From Actinomucor elegans (lineage: Eukaryota; Mucoromycota; Mucoromycetes; Mucorales; Mucoraceae), in assembly GCA_026027325.1 (NCBI GenBank), contig JAMSLZ010000006.1, positions 1,054,001 to 1,118,000 of the forward strand: a DNA stretch of 64,000 nt, read 5' to 3'. This document shows positions 11,498-21,408 of this stretch, one piece after another; the stretch's first letter is position 1, and every line of letters begins with the position of its first letter. The position numbers were made by a program, and so were the translations under genes. The notes under the pieces were generated by a model. That model worked only from the letters and a program-made list of their open reading frames with translations, was not told the origin of the DNA and ran no database searches.

Positions 11498-12403
11498 ATA
11501 ACCTTTTTCTAAACTATCTGTAAATAATCATATCGTACATATATAACACATTGTATTAGTTGATTATGTAGATGATCATTATACATTTCATAACTAATAA
11601 AAATGTATGCTCTTTTGAAATACTTTTTCTTTATTGATTTCCCTTTCTTCTTACAAAAGCTATTTATAAGCTCCATCTAAATGTCTTGTATTCATATCAA
11701 TAGTAAATAGGACCATCATTGTTCCTTAAGCCAAATCAACAAGGACCTATGTCTATATACTTATGGCATATAACTCGAATCTGTGATAAGGCATATCTTC
11801 CTTATTGATACTTAATCTGCCTTAGAGCCATCTGCTATTGTGGTTACGAGACTATTGCTTATTTGGGAATTTTCTTGTTCTTTATGCGATCCAATGCCTG
11901 TCAAACCCCGGATTTCAAACTAGTGCATATAATTCAATTTAGACACGCATCTGGTTATAAGATTTCATTTTGACTTGGTCAGAGCAGTTTATATCTAGCT
12001 GCTTTACGATAGAGACTATGTAAGGTGTCGAGGGTACTGCATATATGTTCTTAAAGTGGTTGATATCGTTTATGCATAGCCACTTGTCTCATGAAATCTT
12101 AAAGCAAAGGATTATATAATCACATAATTTATGATACATAGCCATACCAGAGTTTTACTTAGAGGTTTATTAGACGTGCATATATAACAAAAAAATGAAA
12201 ATCGATTAATTAACAGTTGTATAGCAGAAAATTCTAGTATACTCTTTGTTGGAGGACAATCATAAAATTAACAAATTGTTACGTGGATAGTTCAAGTCCA
12301 TGTATTCATTGTTTTTTTCATATAAACGTCATGATTACTCTCTAATCAAAGGTATATAACAAAGAGAAGTGAATCTAAATTGAACTCCTATACTTTTTTC
12401 AAT
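11498..12403. other. Intergenic region between SMP genes
   Basis: Low-complexity AT-rich DNA with no supported gene. It contains the promoter of the second SMP gene: ACGTCA at 12326-12331 and TATATAA at 12353-12359. Confidence 0.55.
12326..12359 (+). promoter_or_regulatory. SMP gene 2 promoter: ACGTCA and TATA box
   Basis: ACGTCA lies 22 bp before a TATATAA box, which is 44 bp upstream of the ATG. This layout is close to that of the first SMP gene, suggesting shared stress-responsive control (inference). Confidence 0.4.
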
Positions 12404-12919
12404 ATGCCTACCAACCCTGTACCTAAGGAAGCCGCCTCTCGTATCTATTCTGCTCAAGATAAAGCTGGACAAGGTACCGGTAAAAACTCCTTTGCTGCTC
12501 ATACTCAAAGTGCTGCCGACAAGTATGCTTCGGCCTCAGGTGAGCAACACGATTACGCTTCTCAAGTCCAATCGGCTCAACACAAGGCTAGTAAAGATAC
12601 TGGCGAAAAGACATTCATTGCCGGTATACAAAAGACTGCTGAGCAATATGCCTCCGGTGATGACAAAGATTATAAAATAAATGAACCTGGAAATCCAATT
12701 CCCAAGGAAGCTGCCTCCGAAATCCAATCTACACAGGCCCATGCTGGTAAATACAGTGACAAAGATTCATTTGCTGCTTGTGTCCAAAGTGCTGCTGATA
12801 AACAGGCCGATGTTATGGGTGATCAGGATGATTACCGTACTCAACAAATCGAATCTGTTTTACCCGGGGCTGCACAAGCTGCCACTCAGAGAGCCCAAAG
12901 AAGTAATCAGCGACAGTAA
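12404..12919 (+). CDS. SMP-domain stress protein 2 with three tandem repeats, 171 aa
   Basis: Single exon; start at CAATATG. Three consecutive SMP-like units are seen: VPKEAASRIYSAQDKAGQGT...FAAHTQSAADKYAS (about residues 6-45), SQVQSAQHKASKDTGEKTFIAGIQKTAEQYAS (about 52-85), and IPKEAASEIQSTQAHAGKYS...FAACVQSAADKQAD (about 100-140). Internal duplication of a single unit like the third paralogue (60 aa) explains its length. It is hydrophilic, with no membrane segment and a single Cys. A desiccation/spore protectant role is inferred from the family. Confidence 0.8.
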   Translation: MPTNPVPKEAASRIYSAQDKAGQGTGKNSFAAHTQSAADKYASASGEQHDYASQVQSAQHKASKDTGEKTFIAGIQKTAEQYASGDDKDYKINEPGNPIPKEAASEIQSTQAHAGKYSDKDSFAACVQSAADKQADVMGDQDDYRTQQIESVLPGAAQAATQRAQRSNQRQ

Positions 12920-15009
12920 TAATAATAATAAAAAAAGGGAATGGAGAAATGTGCAGTATTATGTATATATTATTATCAAGTCGAAATATTGCTTATGAAT
13001 AAAGGTCTTTTAAAACATGCTTATATCAAAATCCCTTTCTTTGTATGATAAAGTATTATCTTGTAGTCTTATACCACCATTATTCTAACCTATTTAGACG
13101 AGCTTTGAATTAAGCAAATTGTTTTATTTAGGAAATGATCTCTGACATTTGTATCGTTACAAGTTTTGTAGTATTAGTAATATTTGTTTTAGCAGTTGTT
13201 GATCTAGCTTCTAGCTTCTACTTTTTACTTGGAATTTACATAAATACACACCTGTAAAACGTTGAGCCGATTATTTGCCTAAATTATGGTTCTCGCTGAA
13301 AGCTATTGGCAAGGAACTCGAAACATTACATACTATGATATATTAGTATATTACTTCTTTATTATAGAATTTCAGTTCAACAATCCTTCTCCAGAATATT
13401 TGATGGTTTCCTTCGAAATAAACATTTGAAATAGACCACGAAGTTGTTCTTTAAGAGTACCAGAGAAAGGTAAAAGTATGTGTTCCGGGATGAATGGTAA
13501 ACTTTTTTTTTTGGAGTGGGATTAATGTTAAACAAAATATGGTCTTTTAATATTGATAAAACTCTTGTACTTGTAGATAAAAACTTTTTTACGTCAGAGA
13601 GTTTCCAAAATACAGTTTTTTTTTTTTTCTTGTAGGGCTATATTTTTCTTTGTGATTTCTTGTAAAAAAAACAATCATTATTAGACAAAGTGCTATACAA
13701 TGTTTCATCAATTATACGTAATGCCAATATGTGTCTGTCGCTCTCTATGTCGGCGATATTAAAAGTAGACAGTTTATCTGAATTATCTCATCATCAATCA
13801 AAGTAATCATTAATTTTATTGGCTGAAGGAGAGCGGGTTCTGTTGTCGACCTCCTATGGTCTTCCCCCTTCCATCACAACAACTCTTGAGAGAATCCACA
13901 AATGCTTCACTGTAGTTGTCTAAAAGCCTCTATCTCGGATTAACATTCTTGCTATCAGTACTAATACTGGGACATAAAGCAGCAGCACTAATGTAGAATA
14001 AGTCGCGGGTAATAGTAATAGTACCACAATAGGGCCCGTGTAAAAGCAACATTTTATTTAGATATATAGCGCCTAGTTTCAGCTGGACGAAATGTAGATG
14101 TTAAGAAACCGCAATTTACCAAGTTTTGACTAAAGATTTCCAAAATGCAATCGTTGTTATTGCATTCGTTTTGATTGTAACCAAAAGGTGTGAAATACTT
14201 TTTTTTTTTTTTAAAAAAAAAATGAAATTGCTTATTATGAACACGCACCAGATAACCAGAGACAATGTTCGATGACGGCCTATATAGATTATTATTAGAA
14301 CTATTGTTTTTATATATAAGATACAAACATTTCGCAATCGAATCTTCAAAATATAGTATATCTATTGAATCTTAGCTAAATAATGATTTTAATAAGCGCA
14401 ATGGTTCATTCTGAACATTTAATAGCTTCCCTATGTGACATTCAACTAGAAGCATTGAAAATTGATTGATTTTAATAATAATCCCAAGAATATTCTTCTT
14501 TGGTCCTATATTTTTGAAATTTGCTCTTTACATGGAATGCAAAGGCTTCATTTCCGAGGCATCATTAATTAATTAACAACATAGTTTTAATATATTGATT
14601 AGTATGCAAAAAAAAAGAAGAGTTATTTTTTATAAAAACACGTAATAAGCACTTTAAAACGTAGAAAACAGGCTTTCAACCAAGACGAACTTTTTGAAGT
14701 AACTGATATAATGCTTTTCTCATTATCCAAAGTATTCGTTTACTGGTTTTGGCTTTTCTTGGTTATATGATATAGTGGAAAACGCTTCGTTATTATGGTC
14801 CATTGTATCTACCTATAGATATGGCCATTTAAGCCTTAGAGCACAAAATGATAAAACGACGTCCTGTTAATGCATAACAATACTTGTCTAACTAACACAA
14901 AGGCAACTCTTCTACCTAATATAGTTGCTTGTTTGGGTATATCATAAAAGAACCTTCTTGCCCACCTAAAACAAGATATACTTTACCAAATGTATATGCA
15001 TTGATGGCA

Positions 15010-15083
15010 GGTTTCATGCTCCTCCTGAGGTTTCATGTTCCTGTAGAAGTGTTATGTCCTAGGAGAGGTTTCATGTCCCAGCA
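15010..15083 (+). repeat. Short imperfect tandem repeat, about 19-20 bp x 4
   Basis: The unit GGTTTCATG(C/T)(T/C)CC... recurs at 15010, 15029 and 15066, with a degenerate unit (GTGTTATGTCC) between. It lies in the intergenic region about 0.4 kb upstream of the third SMP gene. The function, if any, is unknown. Confidence 0.5.
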
Positions 15084-15368
15084 GTGTCCGACTTTAAAAC
15101 CTTGTCAATTCCTTGTCAACACAGTTAGATAACCGTAATTTCCTATATTTTAAAGGCTTCGAAAGAAAGATTAACTTCTTATGATGAAATGATACAGGAT
15201 TGTTACAACATTTAAACAATGATTAAATGATGAATGATCACTAAAAATATTTTTACAGCAAGTGAAACCCGCTTATATATCAATTAACTAAGTTCATGTT
15301 TTATTCAAGTATTCACAAACCTAGCTTCTTTCTTTTTGTTGCATAAATATCATGGCTTAGAAAGCTCA

Positions 15369-15413
15369 CACGTGTTAACATAAATCTATCATGAATCAAA
15401 AGCTGTATAAATA
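15369..15413 (+). promoter_or_regulatory. SMP gene 3 promoter: CACGTG and TATA box
   Basis: A palindromic ACACGTGT core (E-box/G-box) sits 31 bp before TATAAATA, which is 50 bp before the ATG. It differs from the ACGTCA motif of the other two SMP promoters. Confidence 0.4.
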
Positions 15414-15462
15414 CAGGTGGCATCTTTTAGTTCAACCAAGTCTTTATTATTAAACCATAATA

Positions 15463-15645
15463 ATGCCTAAGAATCCTATGACCAAAGAAGCTGCTTCGCG
15501 CATCCAATCATCTCAAGCAAAGTCTAATAAAGACACTGGTAAAAAATCGTTCGCTGCTCGTGCTCAGAGCGCTGCTGACCAGTATGCAAATACTCAAGCT
15601 AGCCAACAGGCTTCTGGTGGTACCCAGCAGCAAGGTGGTAAATAA
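15463..15645 (+). CDS. SMP-domain stress protein 3, single unit, 60 aa
   Basis: Single exon. PMTKEAASRIQSSQAKSNKD-TGKKSFAARAQSAADQYAN is a clean, single SMP unit, followed by a Gln/Gly/Ser-rich tail (ASQQASGGTQQQGGK). It is the closest of the three to the canonical domain and probably resembles the ancestral unit. It has its own TATA box, so it is likely transcribed independently. Predicted hydrophilic, disordered and cytosolic. Confidence 0.8.
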   Translation: MPKNPMTKEAASRIQSSQAKSNKDTGKKSFAARAQSAADQYANTQASQQASGGTQQQGGK

Positions 15646-16083
15646 TCAAGAAACTGATTCTTGTCTCTTATCGAAAGTTAGAGGTACAGTATAGGCAAAA
15701 CCTTGACTACTTTGCAAGCTTCTACTGTATTCTTTTTCTTTTCGATATGTACAGACTATAGGCCATATTGTATACTTTTTGTTTCAATGATTTGATCATC
15801 TATTTTTTCGCTTTTACTATCATTAAAATAACTAAATAAAAGTTTTCATGATATATCGCTGTTGATATCTCTGCTATATATCATCCGCTTAACGTTTATT
15901 ATATAATCCGAATCATTAACAAGAGTATTTTGGCATATGTTGAACAAATAATAATTGATTATTAAAAGCCTTAAGAAACTATACTGGTAACAATAATCTT
16001 GGGCATTTTCGAGTTTGTCTTTGATACTCGGACTTGTAAACGCCTAGTGGTAATTGGCTGAAATCGTTACATAAATGCAACCA

Positions 16084-16122
<39 letters not shown>

Positions 16123-16156
16123 TTCAGGCAGTTTTATCACTCACTTTTTCGTAACA
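15646..16156. other. Intergenic region with 33-bp poly-A tract
   Basis: No gene seen. An uninterrupted A-run at about 16087-16119 lies just upstream of the cytidylate kinase start and may be a nucleosome-excluding promoter element (inference). Confidence 0.55.
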
Positions 16157-17005
16157 ATGTCACGATTATTTCGAATTGCCATTGATGGGCCAGGTGCTTC
16201 AGGAAAAAGTATGAATACATACTAAAAGTAAACACCTCGTAACTGATTTGCTAAGCTTTGTGTGAATAGGCACAACAGCTAAACTTCTTGCAAAGCAATT
16301 AGGGTTTGGTTACATTGATTCAGGCGCCATGTTTCGAGCCGTAAGCGCCTTTTTTCACCCTATTGCTAAATTCAACAAACTAACGGTAATGCATAGATAA
16401 CCTTAAAGTGTCAGCAAGAAAAAATCGATCCTAGCGATAGCAAGAATCAAGACAAAGTGGCTAACATAGCAAAGAAAGCTCAAATACGATTTCCTTCTCT
16501 GGGCCAGGTCGAACTAGACGGCCAGGATGTGAGTGAACTCATTCGAAACTCCAATATTACGCGTAATATTAGTCCCGTTGCATCCAATTTAGCAGTGCGT
16601 GAAGTATTAGCTGATCAACAGCGTGCAATGGCAAAAGGTGATATCCCAGGTGCTCACTCGACTGGCTTTGAGAAAGATGGTAAGCTGATACAAGGGGTCG
16701 TTATGGATGGACGGGACATAGGTACTGTCATTCTACCGGATGCTGAGCTCAAAGTATTTATTGTGGCGGATGTTCGTATTCGTGCGCAACGAAGATTCGA
16801 TGAGTTGAAAAAGAGACAAGGAAGTGCTCTTGAAGACACATTGGAACAGGTAGAAAAAGATTTAGAAGCAAGAGATTTGGCCGATCGAAGTCGCCAGGTA
16901 GCGCCTCTCTTACAAGCAACGGACGCTGTTGTGTTGGATACGAGCCATATGACTATAGACCAGCAAGTAAAATCAATAGAAGATATGGTTTATGAACGTC
17001 TCTGA
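16157..17005 (+). CDS. Bacterial-type cytidylate (CMP/dCMP) kinase, 243 aa
   Basis: Exons 16157-16208, 16270-16340 and 16397-17005 join in phase. Residues 7-19 are the P-loop IAIDGPGASGKST, followed by LLAKQLGFGYIDSGAMFRA, the Cmk signature. The NMP-binding insert IRFPSLGQVELDGQDVSELI and R-x-ISPVASNLAVREVLADQQR follow. The lid and catalytic region GVVMDGRDIGTVILPDAELK, FIVADVRIRAQRR and RDLADRSRQVAPL complete the family pattern. These are features of bacterial Cmk, not of the eukaryotic UMP/CMP kinase (Ura6) family. The product phosphorylates CMP/dCMP with ATP. Introns and fungal-like base composition show it is resident, not contamination. No clear mitochondrial presequence is visible. Confidence 0.92.
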
Positions 17006-17894
17006 GCACTTAATATGAATAAACAAAGCTGTTAGGTGGAACCAGTATGATTGTGCACCTAATAGAATGATGCCTGTAAGCAAAAAAGGACATCATTATT
17101 AGCACACGCTATAATCCCTGTAATTCAGACTGTATTTCAGTTAAATAAAAGTTTTCATAGATAGAAGTGGATTCTAAACATACAAGTTGGTGAAATGCGA
17201 TAATTGACCAAGATCGACAAATAAAACTAAAGATGGTTAAGTACTATTTAGGCCAAGTTCTCTGCCAATAATCAAGAATGTAGCATAATCACCTTTATCT
17301 TTTGGATAATATATATATATTGTCTAACTATTGAAAGACACCTCAATGCAAAAGAACCGTCAACTTATACCATCCCTTCTTTTTCTGAAGCTAGATTTCT
17401 TACTCAACTTGCATGATCCACTGAAATATTGAAATATACATCACTACTACTACAGAACAATGGAGTATGTGTAAATTCATCGTTTTACATCTTGCTAATA
17501 AAGTGCAACGTTTTAACCAAAATCAATAGATATTCATTGTACTATTGATACTCTATACTAATCTCTATGGTGTAGCTGCTCATGGTAACTATATTTCCAT
17601 TTTCAAAACTAGACATAGCTTATATAAAATGAGACGGGGTTGGGTTTGAGCATACGTTCTTCAAAATTAAGAACATACCGACGCTCACATCTCTCATACT
17701 TCAAAAACAAAGTACAGATCATTCATAGTGGCTAAATAACTATCATACCTAGTAAAAAATAGCTAGACAGTGTTTCATTTCTATGTGTTACTTGAATAGA
17801 CGTGATTATACCATAAGAATGAGAGAGCGTGTCTTGGATTATGATAACTACAACACCAATGGTAGGCAAACGACAAAACTTTATTGATCATGCT
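17006..17894. other. Intergenic between convergent genes
   Basis: This lies between the convergent cytidylate kinase and COG8 genes. A sequence near 17208 (GACCAAGATCGAC) matches part of the fold-back element arm at 47.58 kb and may be a relic. A possible tiny secreted-peptide gene starts at 17461 (separate entry). Confidence 0.5.
17461..17583 (+). CDS. Possible N-terminal exons of a small secreted protein
   Basis: ATGGAGTAT followed by GTGTAA (donor) and, about 60 nt later, CAATAG (acceptor) would give MEYIFIVLLILYTNLYGVAA, a convincing signal-peptide-like stretch, then H and a GTAACT donor. I could not find a convincing continuation after the next intron, so this may be chance or the remnant of a small secreted protein gene. 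Confidence 0.2.
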
Positions 17895-20426
17895 TTAGCG
17901 TCGGCCTTTTTTGCCTTTATGCTTTCTAGACTTTTTACTTGAAGTAGATGGTTTTACGTCGGCAGCAGTGGGTTTAGTATTTTCTTCGACTGCTACTGTA
18001 TTGTCTTTTGGTGTAGGATCTTCAACCTTTGCCTCTTCTTTATCTTCAGACTTGTTATTTGTTTCTTGTTCCGAATTTATCAGTACGTTTGCATGTTCTT
18101 TTGCTTTTTCCAACTCATGTGGCTGCTCTACAACCGTATTGTCGTTTTCAAGAGTTGTACTTGAATTTTCCAGCGCTTTCTCTCTATCAGGTTGAGCATC
18201 TAATCCAAGTTCTATAGTGTCTATCACAGGTTCATTTTCTACTTGGTTCATTACGGCAGGCTGTTTAGTTTCTTCGGTTTCTAGTAACACTTGTTCTGAT
18301 CCTCCTTCTAAACTATCTATGGGATCTTGCTTTTCAATATGAGACAGTTCTTTGGACGAATCCATTTCTTTGTCAATTACAGTCTCTTCAGTTCTAATTA
18401 GCTGCTCATCAGAAGGTGGTAGTTCTGGAGTTGGCTGCTCCTCTTTGATTTCTTCGGCACATAATGGTACATCTTCAGCAACTTTTCCCGTAATCTCAGG
18501 GTTTGGCACTTCCAAAGAAAGACCAGCATCTCCGGTCTTGAGCTTAGACATTTCCAGTGCAACTTCCTGATCACTGGCTTTGTCGCTCTTCACCTCTTCC
18601 AAGTTTTCATTGTCTTCTGTAATTACTTTGGTATTAGGATCGTCTTCATTCGTTATTGTTTCGTCATCTTTTAATAGCTCTTCCACTGTAGAACCCGTTT
18701 CAGCATTAGCTTCTATCACAGAATCAATTTGCTTCTCATCACTCGTAGGTACACTTGTATCCTCGGTTTCTTCAGCTTGCGTTTCTTCTTTGTTGATAAC
18801 AGACAAGTAGGGTGCCAGTAATTCCTCCATATCTTCATCTGTGGTTTCAAGGTTTGACAGATCACCATAAATACCATCCACTAGACAAGATTTTAAATAA
18901 GGAAGGCAGCATCGTACATACGCTGCAGTATACGATTGAAGATATGTAATTTCATCTGGTATATGGGATAAAGCTTGGTCACAGTACTGTTTCAATGCAA
19001 GGCCAATGTCCAAAAAGCAAGCTTCAAGATGGTTTAAAATAGGTGCATATAATCGGATGGCAGGTAAAAGACGTAGAGCATTAAAAGCAGACAATATATC
19101 ATTGGTGAAGATAGCAAGTGATGGATAGCCTACAAGAAGCATTGGAGGTTGAAAGGCATGACGCCTAGCTTGATCACTGTCCGTAGTATGATTACTATTC
19201 GGTGAAGCGATTTTCGAAGACATCCAAGTACTTGGTGCGCTTGCTTCTTCAGTAGCCTTTGATACCAAGGTCACTAAATCTTCAGTAGCTGCATCAATCC
19301 ACTTTAGAATCATAGGCTGTACAGCTTCTTCAAAAGAATGGACAAAAATGTGTCTGAAATCCAAACCAATACGTCCAAGGGACATACCGCAGTATTGAAG
19401 TTGTGTTAATAAGGATGCTAATGCTGATGTATCTTCAATCATGGGCAGATAGGTGGCTAAAGCTGATTTGATCAGTCCAGTGATATGAACCATATAATCC
19501 GACAATAAAGTGCCTTGTTCATTTGAAAAAATGGATATATACTGAGTGCCTATTTCAAACATTTGTTCGCGCATCACATCAATGAATCGCTTCAAATACT
19601 CAAAAGCATCCGTGCTTTTCTGTCGAGCATCGTCTGATATATCTCTTTTTACTCGGACTAATCTCTGTTGTAAAAAGTCATGTCTACATCGCAAAAACAG
19701 CATACGTAACTCTGTTTCTGTATCAAACACATCCATACGACGTAAGAAACCTACTACATTCATAGCAGCCGCGAGTCGAATTGGCTTCCGTAAATGCGAA
19801 ATAAGCTGTACCAACATCAGATCAGACGAAGTTTGCACTTGTTCTTGAATGCTCTGGATCACAGATAATGGATAGCGTACACGTAATAAACGTACATGAG
19901 AAGCCAAATCCATAGCTTCAGAGTAATAACCGTTCCACACACATGTCTCCATAAGCTGTGGAATTTCCAACAAATCAGTTAATACGCTTTGGTGTTCGAG
20001 GACACTTGTGATTTTAGTGCGCTCTTCTTTGATTTGCATCGCATGTTGGCTGAATTCCTGGCAAGCTTCTTGTAATTCGGGCACTGAGTTGAGAAACTCG
20101 GCTAGATGAACGTCCAAGCCAACTAAGGTTTCTTCTACTTGATGCCGGCAGGTTTGCGCGTGAAGGAATGCTGGGTAGTCGCGAAATGCCAGCTGTTGGG
20201 CATCACGCTTGGCTTTCGTTTGTTCTTGTCGAAGTTCAACTGGTTCGTGCAAGAGGGCGTCTAGTGGTAGTGAAGTAAGTCGTGTAATATAGTCGCGTGT
20301 CCATTTGGAGTTGATAAACGTATCTTTGAGAGGACTGTCCCAATTATCTGTGAGAAGATGGAGTAATTCGTCATTATTATCCTCAAACGTCGACTGAAGC
20401 CCAGGAGTCGTTGGCAGGACTGACAT
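17895..20426 (-). CDS. COG8: Conserved oligomeric Golgi complex subunit 8 (COG8/Dor1), 843 aa, with long acidic tail
   Basis: One uninterrupted exon. Residues about 25-420 match the COG8 family: WTRDYITRLTSLPLDALLHE, RQEQTKAKRDAQQLAFRDYP, LLEIPQLMETCVWNGYYSEAMDLASHVRLL, FLRRMDVFDTETELRMLFLRCRHDFL. COG8 sits in lobe B of the COG tether, which captures vesicles for retrograde transport within the Golgi. After about residue 545 the protein changes to an acidic, Glu/Thr/Ser-rich low-complexity tail of nearly 300 residues, ending in a basic SRKHKGKKGRR. Such a tail is not part of the core family. It lacks introns although most neighbours have them. Confidence 0.9.
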   Translation of the reverse strand: MSVLPTTPGLQSTFEDNNDELLHLLTDNWDSPLKDTFINSKWTRDYITRLTSLPLDALLHEPVELRQEQTKAKRDAQQLAFRDYPAFLHAQTCRHQVEETLVGLDVHLAEFLNSVPELQEACQEFSQHAMQIKEERTKITSVLEHQSVLTDLLEIPQLMETCVWNGYYSEAMDLASHVRLLRVRYPLSVIQSIQEQVQTSSDLMLVQLISHLRKPIRLAAAMNVVGFLRRMDVFDTETELRMLFLRCRHDFLQQRLVRVKRDISDDARQKSTDAFEYLKRFIDVMREQMFEIGTQYISIFSNEQGTLLSDYMVHITGLIKSALATYLPMIEDTSALASLLTQLQYCGMSLGRIGLDFRHIFVHSFEEAVQPMILKWIDAATEDLVTLVSKATEEASAPSTWMSSKIASPNSNHTTDSDQARRHAFQPPMLLVGYPSLAIFTNDILSAFNALRLLPAIRLYAPILNHLEACFLDIGLALKQYCDQALSHIPDEITYLQSYTAAYVRCCLPYLKSCLVDGIYGDLSNLETTDEDMEELLAPYLSVINKEETQAEETEDTSVPTSDEKQIDSVIEANAETGSTVEELLKDDETITNEDDPNTKVITEDNENLEEVKSDKASDQEVALEMSKLKTGDAGLSLEVPNPEITGKVAEDVPLCAEEIKEEQPTPELPPSDEQLIRTEETVIDKEMDSSKELSHIEKQDPIDSLEGGSEQVLLETEETKQPAVMNQVENEPVIDTIELGLDAQPDREKALENSSTTLENDNTVVEQPHELEKAKEHANVLINSEQETNNKSEDKEEAKVEDPTPKDNTVAVEENTKPTAADVKPSTSSKKSRKHKGKKGRR

Positions 20427-21408
20427 AATAAAGGTTGTTTGACGCTAAATTGCAAAGCGAAGAAAGCCAAAGCCCTCGAAACACTTCAAGGCAAAGATGT
20501 GAATCATTTTAATTGGCTTGCGGCTATTGAACACAAGAGCGAAATTCAGTTCCGGATTACTTTTGATGGAAGTCGTGAACACTATAAAGTTTGTTAACAT
20601 ATCCTGTATAAGATTTAAATGTGAATCGTATGACATATATAATACCAAATCTCTTCTAAATGTATGGACATATTCTTGAAATATATGCAACTTCTTTTTC
20701 TTTCAAGATTGTTAATGGTAGCCAGGATTTTTGACATATTAGAAAATAAAAATACAAAATAAATATTAACCAGTATTCTTGTATTTTGGGAATGTTTTTT
20801 TTTTATGTCAGAAGCAATGTTTAAAGTGATATCTATCATTTAAATAATAGATAGCTATTTTTTTTTTTCGTAAATTCAAGTTAGATGAAACCTAGGAAAT
20901 CCATGCCCTTTGATTGGAGTATGGAACTCACTTGAATTTTCTTCTTTCTGCTATTTCTAATACAAGTTTTCTTGACAAAAATGTTTTGATAAACTCAAAC
21001 TACTTTATCAAAGTTTGTACAAATTCCAAATATGCATTAAGTGCAGTGAAAAATCATATGGTATATACTATCAATATATTGAATAATATTTGACCTTTTT
21101 AGTTGTACGGTTCTCTGTTAGTATCTTGCTTAGTATATTATGCTGGAAAAAATACAATAAAAGAGTATAGGTATACCTTCACGTATAAGAGATATTTCTA
21201 TATTATTAATTATGCCGTTTATATCTCTAAATGAATAATCAAACTTTTGTAAAGCGGGGCAGAAGAGCATGTCTTATAAAATGTCAATTATGCATTTGTC
21301 TGTTATCTGTGTGTGTGGGCAGTCACAGCATAAAAGCTTTTTTTTTTTAAAAAAAAAAAACGGCTTTCCCATCCGGGTTTCTTTTTATCTCTTTTTTTTC
21401 TGCAAAAA
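20427..21408. other. Intergenic, divergent promoter region of COG8 and the cysteine-synthase-like gene
   Basis: AT-rich, with no supported gene. A T-run followed by an A-run at about 21340-21360 could form a hairpin. Confidence 0.55.

Larger units (their letters stand above)
12920..15462. other. 2.5-kb gene-free AT-rich stretch
   Basis: No coding region could be supported on either strand. It contains a T-run/A-run hairpin (14199-14221), poly-T runs (13503-13512, 13617-13629) and a short imperfect tandem repeat at 15010-15083. The third SMP promoter (CACGTG at 15369-15374, TATAAATA at 15406-15413) is at its end. Confidence 0.55.
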
